From positions 10,167,001 through 10,227,000 of the forward strand of contig NC_079875.1 of NCBI RefSeq assembly GCF_029227915.1: 60,000 nt of DNA, written 5' to 3'. The DNA is from Hydractinia symbiolongicarpus. Lineage: Eukaryota > Cnidaria > Hydrozoa > Anthoathecata > Hydractiniidae. The notes beneath the pieces are model-generated. The model was not told where the DNA came from, made no database searches, and saw only the letters and a list, made by a program, of their open reading frames with translations. Each line of letters starts with the position of its first letter. Within the stretch, counting starts at the first letter, position 1. A program made the position numbers and the translations under genes. Positions 1 through 14,700 of this stretch are shown here, one piece after another.

Positions 1-467
1 TCTCTAAGTTTGATATTAAATGTCTGATCATTATAAGCAACTAAAATTCCCGGAAAAACCGAAATTATCGGACTATCCAGAAATGAGTAGTTCTTCTGTA
101 AACTATATGCAAATCTATAAACGACTTTCATCGTGACGTGTTTTTAATAAACCCCAGATCTCTTACGCAAATCAACAGGCAAAATAGTGGTCAACTGTGG
201 ACCAGTCGATTTCAAATTTCATTTTCAGGTAAAGGCATCTTTTGATCTTGAAATTTAGAACATATATCAGTAAAAAGAAGCATGTAGCCACAGTAGAGGA
301 GCTTTTAACCATAATTTGACTTTCTTTGCCACGGTCTGCATTATTTAGCCTATGGATTTTTCTGATTACATTTTGCGCATGAGCAAAAAACCCGTAAAAA
401 CGTAAGCATTGAAACTGTCTATCGCATTTCCCTAAAAACTAAAAATTAATAGTTGAATGAAACCAAC
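1..467. other. Intron of MCTP, no exon seen
   Basis: AT-rich. No open segment with a C2C signature on the minus strand, so the third C2 exon must lie outside the window. Confidence 0.6.
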
Positions 468-2718
468 CTGTAGCCAGCCAATTTGTTTGAAAGATTTCGC
501 AGTATTTAAAAGTGAGTAGTCTGATTTTATATCCTGTGCTTTATCCGGATCTTCTTCGTAAGTTTGCAAATCTGACGAACAACCAGGTAAGCTTTGTGCA
601 GTGATAGAGACATATAAACAAATTGTGGCAGGCTGGTCTTCCAAACCCAATTCCAAATAATGCGATTTTTCCGCTTCTAAGTCTGATAGATCAACACTGG
701 TTCTAAACAAAAACACAATATTTCTCGAAACGCCTCATAATTTCTTGTTTGTTTTTGACGGAAACTATTGACATCTCATGTTCCTTATAATAACCATATT
801 TCTTTTTTTTTTTACTTTCTCTCTCTTCTCATAATAATACGTTGCAGAGCTTTATGTTAAAGGTTTTTTGTTTATTGCCACCATTTGGTATTTTAAACAC
901 AAAGATTTTTATAATGTGAACATCGGTGAATATAAACGTGATCGAAAACAAACAAAGTATTTTTTTTACATGACCGCTCATCCAAAAAAGTTACATAATC
1001 TCTTATGTGCGAACAACAACTATTAAAATAATTTTCTTCTTTGGGTCCATGTTCACCTACCTCCCCATGAATTCGTCTTTACCAGAATCTTTATCCCACA
1101 CTGTGACTTCCAGGGTAGGCATTGGACCATTACCAGTAAACATTTTCATATCGAACTGTTCATGCCATGCTGGAGATAAAGTTTGTTTGCAAACCTAAAG
1201 GAAACAAGCAATTTGTTATATCATCTAAAAGTTCAATCCTGGATACATTTCATTCCTCACTTGAATAAGGGAGTGTATGTTAATTAAAAGTGTAGTATAT
1301 ATTTTATCTTTCAAAATATCTATCTTTCAAAGGTACATCTTTAATTGGCTAGAGCATCATTCTACTATACTGGTGCACAAGTCTAGAATAAACTACCTGT
1401 AAATATTTGACATAAAACAAATTTTAATATATAGATCCTAGGTAAAGGCTTATTATAAAAGTTCTTAGTACTTATGTGTGCGCATAATCAACTTATGCCT
1501 CCTTTTCTGTTCTCTGAGTGGTGTTTAGACTTTTGAGGTGCGTCCTTATTCCTTTCCATAGGCCATATTTTTTTGTCCCTCCGCTATTAAGTCTCTGGGG
1601 CAAATTTTTAGCCTTTATATTTATCAGTTATTTATTATTTTTTTCTTGATTCTAATTTTGCAACAACTTTTTTTGTATATATGTTTGTATATATTCTGAA
1701 ATGGTCATCCAAATGGTCATCCAAAATAAATTAATAAAGCTATTGCAAAATACCATAATTAGAGACGTTCCTAATCAAATATCTAGCATCTGTATCTATC
1801 TACCATCTATCTTTGTAGCATCCTTGAAAGTTTGAATTTTTTTGCATTTGGCTACTAATATTGTGAAGGAAGATTTTCATGTAGCGAAATGTGAATGGCG
1901 TATTTAGTGGTGAAATAGCTGCAAAATATCATTTTGATTTTTACGTTAAAACGAAAAACATGTGACGAATTTGAAATACTGAATGTAACAACTCTTTTGG
2001 GTATTAAAAACCAGACAGTTATTTTGAATTCTTTTAACTAATGAGTTTTAAACACTGAGTATTTCGTTCTGAAAATTTAAAACAGTTCCCACTTTTTAGC
2101 TACAGCAAAATATTTCTCAGCTATAAAGTGGGAACTGTTTAAATTTTCGGCAAAGCGAATTTTTTGGAAGTAAAATGAAAACAAATAAAACTGTGCATGC
2201 TCAGATACATACCACCACCAAATTTGCCGTCAATTCCTTACCTTTGATTTATATTTGTCATTACCAAGCTTGAATCGAACGTAAGGATCGCTAAAACCTA
2301 ATTCAAAAAATAAATAAATAAATAAATAAATAATGTAAGCCACGCAAGTATGGGTTCAAGGCTTAAAAATCAGCTGCAAAAGTAATGCTGGCTTAGTGGT
2401 AGAGCATTGTGCTAACAAAGCAGGAGTACCTGGTTCAACTCCCGGAAGGAGCTGATTTATTCACCTAATTATGGTTTTGCTAGTGTTTCAGTGTGGCTGA
2501 TCAGATGTATTTTACTATCATTGACACTAAGATTCAAAAAGGGTAAGTGATTCAAAAAAATATGCACATCTAACAAAATAAATTTCCCTACCTGTGGAAT
2601 CCATTGCTTTTAAATCTTTTCCTTTCACTAAAATAACAGACAGCAGTGAGTCCCATATTTGACCTTTGGAACCACCAAGTCTTGAGACTTTCTTTGCAGA
2701 ACTGAGCAGCTGTGCCAG
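468..2718 (-). CDS. MCTP: MCTP C2B domain exons
   Basis: Four exons: 2718-2592, 2297-2242, 1194-1061 and 702-468. Conserved MCTP landmarks are [52 protein letters not shown] and [16 protein letters not shown]. The last exon carries the C2B tail and the inter-domain linker up to IGWLQ. Introns hold a tRNA-derived SINE head (2383-2455) and an AT-rich hairpin (about 2070-2150). Confidence 0.9.
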
Positions 2719-5700
2719 CTATGAGAGAATGCAACATGTTAACAAAATGACATAATACTAGTTTTTCCTGATTCTTCCTAAACAATGAATCTAACATTAT
2801 AGGTGTCTAACCCTAACTATACATTAACAACGGTTCTGCAAAAGGTATTAAATAGTGATTAGGCTCGGGTATTGAGAAAAATAATCCAGGCTAAATCTAA
2901 AAAGATGTTTCTATGAAAAAAACTGTGGAAGTTCCTATTAAATGAATTCATTTTTGTTCAACTTTTTTCATGCTTGAAAATGGAGGTACAAAATGAACGT
3001 AAATGTCAGAGGCAGTGTATAGCTAAACATTGAAATAATAATTTCAACACAAATGCTTTCATGTGTTGACCCCGTACTAAGAAACTGAGTACCAAGAAAC
3101 TTAGTACTAATACCCCACCTGTCAAATCAGTGCAAAATATCTCTGGTCTAAATTTATAAGTTAGCAGACCCAATGAATTTTTTTTTGAAATAAAAACTTT
3201 ATTATTTATTAATTTCAAACATAAAGAAACTACGTTCAATTTTAAAATAAAAATACGGAATACTTAACACATTTTTCCTAATAATCTAAATTAACGATGT
3301 TTACCAATCTAAAATAGTTTGAAAAACACAAGCATAATTTAAGGATGCTGAGATATTACTTTCCTATGTTCTAGCTTTACTCGCAGTATTATACACAGAT
3401 ATTGAAATATTCAATCCAAGTGCAATTACATTATTCAAGACAAACATCACTGCGAATGATAATAGAATGATAGGGAAATCATTTTATTTAGAGCCACCAT
3501 CATTTACTCAATAAAGTGCAATATATAGTAGCAAATATCTTTCAACTTGATAATTTAAGGCTAATTTCCAGTACTTTAAAACAGGAGTACATGTTGCAGG
3601 TTATCCAGTTGAAGCTTTCAGACCCATATACAGAAAAACTGCAGCCACTAACCAGTGGTGACTTGTCAAACTTTAACATCAAACGGTCATCTGAATGGTT
3701 CATGCAATGACAAAAATAATAACACATGATCCAAACAGTTAAAAAACCAACAAAAATTAACACAAGAGAATATGATTGACGTTGGGATTAACAAAACTTC
3801 TAATTTTTAACAAATTGTCATAAAATTAAAAATAAATTGCTGTGATTAAAAACGTGGAAAATCTTTTTGATCCTGTGAAGTAGTACGTTCCAGTATTTTA
3901 TAAGTCAAAATGGGAATGCCTTACAAAATCCTAAACTCAGTAACAAATCCCTTGTTACAGGTTAAACACTAGTCAAAGACTGCACATTCTTTACAAAATG
4001 AAAAAAATACCAACATTAATTCTTAAATTCCATTCTTCTCTATTTTTATTTCTACCTTTTCATCCCTAGTCAAAGCTTGTAAAAGCCAGCCTTAGGTTCC
4101 AACAATTTTTTGAAACTATGTCACTTCTTAGTAGAAGCAGACAAAAAAATAATAAACCTTCGAGCATAACATTATCCCAGGTAATACTTACTTCAGCCAT
4201 GGAGCCTCGCTTCTCATCAGAATAAAACTTGTTTGACCTCTCTAAACTTCCTTTAAAGAATTTCATTTCTTTAGCAGGTGAATTTGGTGAGTTGCTATTT
4301 TGTTCATTATCACACATTTTATCAATCACATCATGCAAGTCTGATGTGCTTCCAAACATTTTATACTTATTTTTTCCTAGTCTTGGACTTAAATTACTTT
4401 CCTTGTCATACTTAGAGAGATCAACTTCGCTTTTACTTCTGATAACGGATAATTTATTATCATTTTTATCTTTGTTGTTCCATGAAATGCGTTTTTTAAA
4501 AAACTTGGAAAGTTTTGGTTTCTTTAGTCTTGTATGTTTTTCTTCCATTCTTGTGTTATTGCTTTCAACATCAGATTCTGAAGTGTTAATTTCATTTTCC
4601 GCAGTTCCTTCTTTCATTTTGTATTCCTCTTCCTCTTCTTCCTTTTCCTTTTCATTCACATCAAGATTATCCCTGAACTGTCTTTCATCAAATGTATCAT
4701 CAGAAACAGTACCATCCACTTTTACCACTAAAGCATTTTCATCCTGATTGCTGTTAATTAAAATGTCGGGCAATGATGCACTATGTTCGTCAAAAAAATG
4801 TCTGCCAGTTGGTGTTGACGAAAAAACTAAATAAGATACACTTTCATCCATACCAAACCCTGGTGACTTATTGTTTGAGCCAATGGATAGAGAATCGGGT
4901 TTATGAGTCTTCAAAGTTGTCATTGTTCTCTTTGCGACAAAGGTAAGAATTTTAGTTTAAATTTCTAGTAACATTCATTGCGACTGGTAAAAAACAGGAG
5001 ATCAAAGAGAAGATAAAAAAAAGGTTAAACAGATTCAACAAAACTCGCCTAATAACAAATGCATTTTCTTTAAGATAAGTTTCAACTAAAGAAAATAATG
5101 CCTTCTTCAATAATGTGAAAAATGTTTGTTGCAAAAAATAATAATTATAATTCTTAATTTATGAAATAACAAAATTCGAATAATATTTTCAAACATTTAT
5201 GAAAGCCAACATCTTTTCTGGCCATGTAAAAGTCCAATACAAAGAAACAGTTAATATTTTATTATAGCATTAGACCTTTTTATCACCTATATATTGTATC
5301 TAAAGTATTTAAAAACACATATTGTGAAAATACAACTTGGAACCATATGTTTTCATTCCAACAAGTTGGTTTAATATTTATATCATCAGCTTTTTTTAGT
5401 TAAGCCAAGGTGGCCGTTTAAATTTGATTTTGTAAGTTCTAGTGCTTTTTATGGATTTATATTCAACTTCAAAGGAGATTAAAATTGATCCTTATGATGT
5501 AGTTGTTTATACAAAAACAAAAAAACAGGATGCAAAGATTACAATTTTAGCTGGCATCTTTTAAAGCGTTAAAGAAATTAAAAAAATTAATTTATAAATT
5601 AATGTGTTTAAGTCTTCGAAGTTACATTGAATTGTCCTTGCCACACCAACAAGCATTTTTTAATATGATTGCTTTTGCTTTTATTCATCCATGGCTGTAC

Positions 5701-8700
5701 ATCTTTTTGCAGTAATCATTTTCATTTTTTCATTATTGTGAAACTATTGCAAAATGTTCACTGCTTAATACAACTACTAACATTGTTTTTTTGTAGTGCG
5801 TCAGTAGCTACATGTGCTTATCAAAAGTTTGAGTTCCACACTGCAAATTTAGAGAATGGGTCTTTTTTTCAAGTATGGGTAGAGACGGGGATTATTTTAT
5901 TTGACAAGGAAAAATTGCAATCTTTTAAGACAATATTTGAACTGCCTTAAATGAAAATAAAGAAGTTCCTTTTTCTCAAATAAAAACATCAGATATTTTA
6001 AGACAAAAACTTAATCCGTAGTGTTGTAATCACATTAAAAAAATACAAAGAAAAAAACAAACTATATTACATATTGTTAGCCTTTAATTTGGAAGCAATT
6101 TGAAACAAAATATAATCAACAAAAATATACAAGCAGCTCAGAGAAGCAATGCAGACAACAAAAAACAAATATAATATGCAAAACAAATATAAACAAGAAA
6201 AAAAAATTAAAAAAATATTTGAAAACTTAAGCATAAAATTGTCAGAACTTAATTCTTTTACTAACGTATACAAAAATTGAAAAACACCATACACTACCAC
6301 CTTAGCAATAATACAGATTTTATTTTCAAATTAGAATTCTTTTTTTTTTCACAATTATACAATAATTTATATTTTCACAGATTCAACACCTGCTAACTAA
6401 CAAAGTATCTGAAGCATCTGAAGACAAATAAACTTTTCATTAGAGTCAACTGAATAAAGTTTCTTATTAAGCGAGGTAAAGAAAAATAAACAAACTAAAT
6501 TAAATGAATGTAAACGTTACATACCAGTGCTAAAAGAAGATTTTTTATTTTTCATTTATTTATATTTTCCTGCACCACTGCAAAACAATACCCCATCTCT
6601 CAGTAACTTTTTTATATGAAAGAAAGCTGATGTAATTTTTTCTGTCTTTCTTAAAGCAATACATTTATTCACCCTTGATTTAAAAGGCTCAAAACATGAC
6701 TTGTCTAAACAACAAAATAAATTTGACAACAAAGCTAAGATCTCAGTAAAGTTAAATCACTTTGTGTTTATTTGATTTGCACCTTTACTCACAAAATATC
6801 TCTGTAACAGCCTTTCTACTTTACAACCACACTCAGCAACTGCCAGGGTGAATACCAACAAACAACATGTTCACAAACATTCTTGATTCGTGGTTTTAAT
6901 GGTAACTTTAACTTTGCTTAATAAGTTTAAGTGTAGTTTGTTTATGGTCACACAGTATGTGTCAATCAAACAGAAAATGTTAATCAAACAATAAATATCA
7001 TAAACCACAGATAAAAGTAGGAACCAAATTGAATCATTGAAGGTAAAACAGAAATAAAAAAGCAAACTAATTTTACTAATTTATAAAATTGCCATCATAA
7101 ACTATGCTCAACCCAGTTTTACTCTCAAACAGGGTAAAATTTTGCTGGAAGTCAAAATTAATTTTTCCCATTCTATGTGTGAGACCTACTTTATCAAGTC
7201 ACCCACTTCAGTTATAGAAGAAAATATCTCGTTGAGGGCTGAAACATTAGGATTCAATTTACTGGCATTTTATGACAAAATGGCAACATTAATGGAACTA
7301 AAATATGATGACTGTTATAAAACACTACAATTGTCAAAAAAAAAATAGGTGCATCTTTCAGAGATTGTCTTTCAAATGCAAAATAATTTTATGTAAGAGT
7401 CAACTTGGATGTATCCATATACATTTATTATAGCATGCATATCGCTTACCTGAAATCATTTAGTAAACACTTGTAAATGTTAAAAAGAAGCATGAAAGAA
7501 TGTTCAATATGGTAACTCTTACCTCAATTTTTTCACTTGGAGTTTTTGGTATAATAGAAAGCTTGACTACAATTTTTCCTAAATCCTCCTGCAGTCCCTG
7601 TTTATTAATTAAAGGTAACTTCATTTCATTATCCCTAAAAAATTTAAAGTAAGTAAATTTAATAAAAAATGCATTAGATTAGAATAGAGATCATCGTGAC
7701 AAACTTATGTATATTTACTAAGATGACAAGAACACTGTTACAGCAAACATTTTTTTATGTGGATGCTAGTTTATTAGACCTGGGAAAAAACAGATGATGT
7801 GATGCAGCATAAACAACAATGAACAAAATAAGTTACTTAAGTTTCAGGTGACAATACCTTCAAAAGATGCAGAAACCTGCTAAATGTTGGAATATGAATA
7901 TTTAGCACTGTAATAATTTGTACTATTGTAGTGATTATAAATAAAAACAAACATACTTATTGATTTCTAAAGATCCTAAATTAACGCTAGCTTCGCCCAT
8001 ATCATCATCATGAGACAAACGATCAAAATCATACACTTTAAAAACCAGTTCAGTGTTAACATCATCAACAGCTAACTGAAAAGCCTCGTTCCATGTTGGA
8101 TTCAAATTTCTGTACACAATCTTCGACTTATATACACACTTTTGGCGAAGTTTGACTTTAACGTAAGGATCACTTGTTCCTAAAAAAAAATTCAAAATTA
8201 ACAAAATTGAAAAACTTATTGTGACTTTATAAGGTATGTAAGTATATGATGTGACACCCACATCTTCGAACTGAATGACCCAATAGGTGCAACCCATAGC
8301 AAAGGAGAGTAAAATTTACATGCCTGATTTATCCCTAGCAATTAGTCCATGACCAGCAACGATTTCTCCTTCAACAGAGAAAAAAGAGCAAACACCACTT
8401 TTCCAAATTGCAGCAGCCTAACAAAAAATAAAGGTCAAATTAGTATCCTTAAAAGGAATCAAGTAGCAAATAACAGTGATGTAAAGGGATTATATAAAAA
8501 CTGTCACACAATTCATGACAGGTTATCATAAAGTCTGTTTATCCTATAACACCTACAGAATGTTATAACACAACATGTGGAAACAACACCTATAGTTTCG
8601 ATGCATGCATATTTAGATACTGTTATGGATGTTTTGGGGCTTGATTGATTAAGAAGATCAGCCATGAGTTCCTTAAAAGAGATTTTTAAAAAAATATTAA

Positions 8701-11700
8701 GCCTAAATTGACTAAAGTAGTGGGTTGAATTTTATGTTGACGGAAATTTAAACAAGACTACTCATTACAACCATGTATCACAAAATAAACGTAAACAACA
8801 ATATACAGCTGAAAAAGATTAAAATGTAACATTATATACACCTGAGACATTTTATACCATATTTATTGGCCAATATAAAACCTCAAAGAAATTTTTGTGA
8901 GTAAAAATATGTAGCATTATAAAAAATTAATAAAAAGAAAACATATGTATGCCAATCAGCATTTCTCAAAGTACATCCTCTTTTGCAAAATATATACAGA
9001 AAAATGTTACGTACATTCTTTAAAAACTTAGTTTTAAAGAAGACATTTCCTTAGCTTTTTTTTAAATATTTAAAAGTATTGCAATATTTTATATCCACCA
9101 GTAGTATTACTATTTTAATTATTTATTCTATCTGCATACACCTTACGTTCTATCAATAGAACAGTTGAAGGTAAAGTTGACAGAACTACAAAAATATATA
9201 CAACGCCTGCATAGATAGCAATTTTGTTTACTTGCTTTTACGCCTCCTTGTTATAAAGAACATTTGTAACACAATGTAAGTTTTTTTTTTTTACAATCCA
9301 CTTATATAAGGGCAAATACCCTCTCAAGAGAAAATAAAAATTTAACTTTGAAACAACATACACATAGGTTTTTCCTTTTTTATAGCTATTCTTATTATCA
9401 CTGAGTAAAATTTGTAAGAAATAAGCTAATACGCTAACTTTGTGTATCTGCCTGAAATATTTTTAGCAATTGTGACATCCAATTCAGTGCAGTCAAATTT
9501 AAATAGATTAAAGTCATTTTTTTTTGTAAATTAGTGAAGCCATTGTATGGCATTCATAACTTTAATTATCAGAAATAACACGTTTTAACTCCCTCATTGG
9601 TAATTAGAGGGAACACAACCAAAATTGCACAAATTTCTAAAAAAACGGAATAACACAATCAGGTTCAGCAGGTTTTTAGCATCAGCAAAAACCCTTAAAT
9701 CTTGATATTTCCAACATGTTTATTTTCATGATGAGCTTTTCAAGGCAATAGGTAATAGCAGAACCAAATTTCCATATTGTCCTGGTTTCTTGGTTTATGG
9801 AAGAAACGCTGCTATACTATTTCCGTATTCCAATAGGTTCTCATTAGTGAAAAAAATTATATTCAAAGTTTATGTGTATGCTTTAAAAATGGTTAGAAAA
9901 AAAATGAAAATTGTAGTAGCGCCTGATACAATACACAACCTATAGATGACAATATTTTGAATTCCAAATGTAGGAACAAGTAAATTTTAAAATGATCAAT
10001 GTCTTTTCCCACAGAAGAATCCAGAAAAGTTAAGGCATGTTTCAGATAAAAGTTTTGGCATAATACAAAATAATGCTTTACATGTACTATGTACCTCTTC
10101 ATCATCTGATGGACATTCATCAATACTATTTGTTTGAAAATAAAACTTTTGTTCTTTGTTTAAATCAGTGTAAGTACCACCTATCACGCTCATGTCCAGC
10201 AAACTGACACTCCCTCTGTGTAAGGGGTTAAAATTCTCTTCTTGAGTTGCATCTAAATAGTTATCAGCCATTGATGCTGAACTTGTTGTCTGACTACGAT
10301 CTAGCTCTTCATTTTCAGAAGAGGCTTCATCATATTTTTCTCCAGAGATGACACTAATCTCTTGACCCTCCTCTTTTATATTGGAACATCTTTGAATGTT
10401 ACTTTGAGAAAGTTTTGATGGATCCAAAGAAAATTGTTTACGAAATTTCTTTATGCTACTTCTACTGAATAATTCCTTTCGGAATGACTTTCTAGAAATT
10501 TTTGCAGATTTATCCATTGTATTGTACAGGAGGAAAAGATAAGTTTAATAAAATTTCATAGCTAGATGTTTCCTTGTAAATTTAAAAAGAATATTAAATA
10601 CCCTTCTGATTTTTTATTCTGTTTAGTATCTCATTTTAGATTCATTGGTTAGAAAAGTCCCGAACAAACATAAACAAAACCTTTTTCTTCCTCAATAAAA
10701 AAGAAAAAAAATTCTCTTCAAAAGTGAGATAACATGATAAAGCATTCGCTTATAAATGATTAATTTTTTTCCACTATTTATCCAAAATAAAGGTGAAAAT
10801 TATAATAATATTTACAACTTATGCACAGAGAAACAGCTGTTTATGAAATAAAAAAGGCTGAAAAATTAAACACTTTTGTTTCATAAACAATAGGCATATT
10901 TTTATAAAAAGAACAAGCAGTCGATATTTTAATAATGTACTAGCATGTTGTTCTGTGAAGATCAAATTTTGATAAAAAGGTAAGAGCAACAATGACTACA
11001 ATTATAGTCACACAAGTATCATTACTTTTTCTACCTGTAAAGGTTTTGTAATAAAAGATTTGCGCAGTTGTTGAAAAAACAAAGATGTCACTTGGTGAGG
11101 TGAATATTTTTGTTTTGATATTTTTTAACAGATAGTATGTTATTACCCAACCTTGTTAAAATAAAAGTAACACTCCAAACTTAGGTGAGCAAAATGTTAC
11201 ATGTGAAATTAAAAAACTAATTGCTTTAAGATGTACACATCCCTCCCCCCTCCCTCCCTCCCCCTTTCTATTATTTTTCAATAAAAAAGTTCAAGCAAAA
11301 TAATTAATTAGCCAGGTTTGCAAAATATTTCTCAGTGAGACCTCCAGCTGATATGGTTAGTTACAATTTGCTTAGGATTAAAATTCTTAGTGATGTAATA
11401 CAGAATTTGATTCCAAAATTAAAAACAAACAATACTTACAGTTGTTCCTGCTGGCATTCTATTGAAAGGATTTTTTGATTCTTCATCATCGATTTCCAAA
11501 CTACTTCGACTTCCAACACTTTCAGCAGCATCAACATTCTCATCGTAAAGACTGTCACGATTATTATTAGAAGCACTATTTAATGAAGGGATACCGCCAT
11601 CTGCACTATCCGCAAGAGAAGAGTCATGACTTTCTATACTCCCACGTTTTTTATTTAATAATCCATTTCTAGTTAAATCGGTTAGTGATTTTGACTTTGA

Positions 11701-14700
11701 TTTTGGTCTTTTTCGTAACACCTTTCCAAGCCCATGAAATAATTTCTTTTTCTTAACAACATCAGCCAACATGGTAGATTCTGAAAATAACAAATCAACA
11801 AAGTTATTGAAGCACTTTGGAATTGGTGCGGACAATCAGGTCTACAATATACTTCTTGGTTAGAGTATAACTGTTATAAGAACAAGGAACAAAATGTAAT
11901 CATTATTTTTGAAGAATCAAGGAACTATATACAACAAATTATAGTGGTTAGTGGTAATTTTGTGGTTATGAAAGTTTGTGAAAGCCCCATTGTATGGATA
12001 TAAAAGTTACATCAGCATTTTTTTAATATAGAAATTTTGTAGCACAAATTCAGCTTTTAATTGGAACCAAATTGCAGATTTGTTGTTTTGTTTTACTCTG
12101 CATTAATGCTGCTTATTCATTCATTTCTACCAATTTGCATATTAGAGTACGACAATAAGTCTTTTGACACTAAATAACTTGCAATCAAAATTCTAATTTC
12201 AAAAGAAGCAATCGAAATAAACAGCAAGAAAAGTTATGATAAATCAGCCAACAAATAAATAAGAAAAGTTTTAAAAACACATGTTAAAATTTTATTTTTA
12301 ATTTATAAAGTAGCATGAAGCTTTTCGTAACTGAGTTACATTTTCAAGTGATAAAAATATCCTAAGCTAAAAACCTTTATACAAATGAATAATATATATA
12401 TACTAATAAATTTGCCAGAAATGTCCAATTTGCAAAAGATAACACATTCAATTCTTGTAAGAATTTACGGAGCAATTCAAACATTACCATACTATCTGGA
12501 GACAAAGATACAAGTGTCATTATTATTGACAAGACAGCATACCAACAGAAGGTTCAAACTATGATCGATGAAGGCATACAACAAGAAAAATATGTACAAT
12601 CAGAAGATACTATCATCGAAGACCTTGAAAGTTTTCAAAGTTTTTTGTATCGCAACTTCAAAGATCACCCTGACTACAAAACCATGAGACCTTCCAGTAA
12701 TCAACCGGCACGCTTCTTCGCCACTGCAAAGACACATAAATTCGATAATTTCAATGACATTAACTTGACTGATTTAAAATTGCGTCCCATTATCGACAAA
12801 ACAGGATCTTGTTACTACGCAGCAAGTAAAGTTATGCATCATATCTATCGCCACTTGCAGATAACGAGTTTGTCATCAAGGACACACAAAAGTTTCCTCA
12901 ATCGTTAGATAGCCTTCCTCCTTTACAACCAGACGTGGAAGACGTGAGTTATGATGTTGAGTCATTATTTACAAGTGTACCTGTGGAAGAAACCATTAAT
13001 TACATTTGCCAGAAGATATACAACGACAAACAACTACAACCTATTGCGTCTCGATCAATTTTCAAGAAACTGTTGTATAAACTCACTACAGCGTGCATAT
13101 TTACAGCAAACAGCAATTTGTACAAACAAATCGATGGTGTCACCATGGGTGGCCAATTATCGGTTGTATTCACAGGTTGTTTCATGAACAAAATTGAAAG
13201 AGAAATAGTAGTTCCGAGAAATCCTAAATATTATAAACGATATGTTGATGACCCCTATCACCGCCGTAAGAAAGGAGTACCAGACGAACTCTTTGAAGCT
13301 CTTAACACTTACCATCCCAATATCAAGCTGACCATAGAAGAGAATCCGTCTAAGCTCCTCGATACCCAGATTTCAAGAAATGAGAACGGCACTTATACAT
13401 TTAGTGTGTATAACAAAGAGTCAAAGTTCCCTTCCATTGGTCATCTAAAGTTCCCACACAATACAAACGTGGTATAATCAAAGGTGAACTCCACAGAGCC
13501 AAAAGAATCGGAAGTTCTTTCAATCTTGAGCTCCAAAGAATCTGCAAAAAGTTCAAAGCTGTAGGTTATCCGGTTCGTTTTATTGAAGCTCAAATAAACG
13601 CTTTCAAGCCTAATCTGTCTGACGAAATGATAATCCCAGACTGGTTGTTCAAAGAAGATAAAAAGTAAGTTTTTATCCAAATACCATTCTGTCCCAAGAA
13701 TAAGGCGTCAATTAGAGAAGTTGCCAAAAACATAGAATCGTTTACGAATGGGGAAGTCAGAGTTGTTTATACGTGGAAAACTACTAAAGTCAGGTCTCTT
13801 TTCCCATTAAAGGATAAAGTTAACCACCATAGCAAAGTCATTTACAAGGGAGAATGCGCGACATGTAACACTATCTACATAGGAGAAACAATGAGAAATG
13901 CTATTGTGAGATGGAAAGAACATAACTCCAACAATGAGAAATCCGAACCTTCTGAGCACTTAGTCAGAAATCCCGATCACACCTTTAATTGGTCCATCTT
14001 GTCTAAGGCGCCAAGAGACACTAGAAAAAAAAGATTTTGGGGGCATTTTTCATTTGTTCCCATAAGGCCCTCTTGAATGATCAAAAAGAGACCAAATCAC
14101 TTTTGTTATTTAGGAATGGAGTTACATAGCTTTTTATCTACACAATCACCTGTTTTTATTCTCTATTCCCGTGGGCAATTAGTTTTTGTTTCTTTTATTT
14201 TATTTTTGCACATTTTCTTTCTTTTGTTTCGCTTGTCCATGATTTTTACTTGTATTCCCTTGGGTAGAACATTTTAATTAAATCAATTAATTATTTTATT
14301 GTAGATATTTTGTAGGATATTTTTATCACTTGAAAATGTAACTCAGTTACGAAAAGCTTCGTGCTACTTTATAAATTAAAAATAAAATTTTAACATGTGT
14401 TTTTAAAACTTTTCTTATTTAACAAGAAAAGTGTATAATTTTAAATCATTTATATAGTTTTAAAGTGACTTCTAAAGGCTGAGGAAAATTGAACAGTGGT
14501 TCTAACAAAAGAAATGAAACCAACCAACACCAAAAAAAATTACTTTATGGAAGAATTGTCAAGATTCAAATTCTTTGTCAGACAAATAGCATTTTATATT
14601 AGTTTAGACACAAGCATTTATAACAGGCAGGTTATCACTGTGAAAAAGCATGAAAAAGAACTCACTTTTTGTCTTCTTTTTAAAAAATGCGTTACGCATG

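Larger units (their letters stand above)
12257..14420 (+). mobile_element. Penelope-like element (RT plus GIY-YIG) with inverted ends, decayed
   Basis: About 2.16 kb bounded by inverted repeats of about 108 bp (12257-12364 and 14313-14420) that match almost base for base when one is reverse-complemented. Inside, on the plus strand, lie a Penelope-type reverse transcriptase and then a GIY-YIG nuclease domain. The element sits in MCTP intron 1, antisense to the gene. Both ends carry a hammerhead-like motif (see Findings). A short AACAA flanks both sides but is too weak to call a target duplication. It is inactive: at least two frameshifts and one stop interrupt the frame. Confidence 0.85.

Noticed and set aside
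2383-2455. tRNA gene
   Set aside because: A and B boxes fit, but the acceptor stem does not pair. It is a tRNA-derived SINE head.
4229-4747. 172-codon plus-strand frame
   Set aside because: It is the complement of the low-complexity MCTP exon C, whose Ser/Glu-rich codons leave the other strand open.
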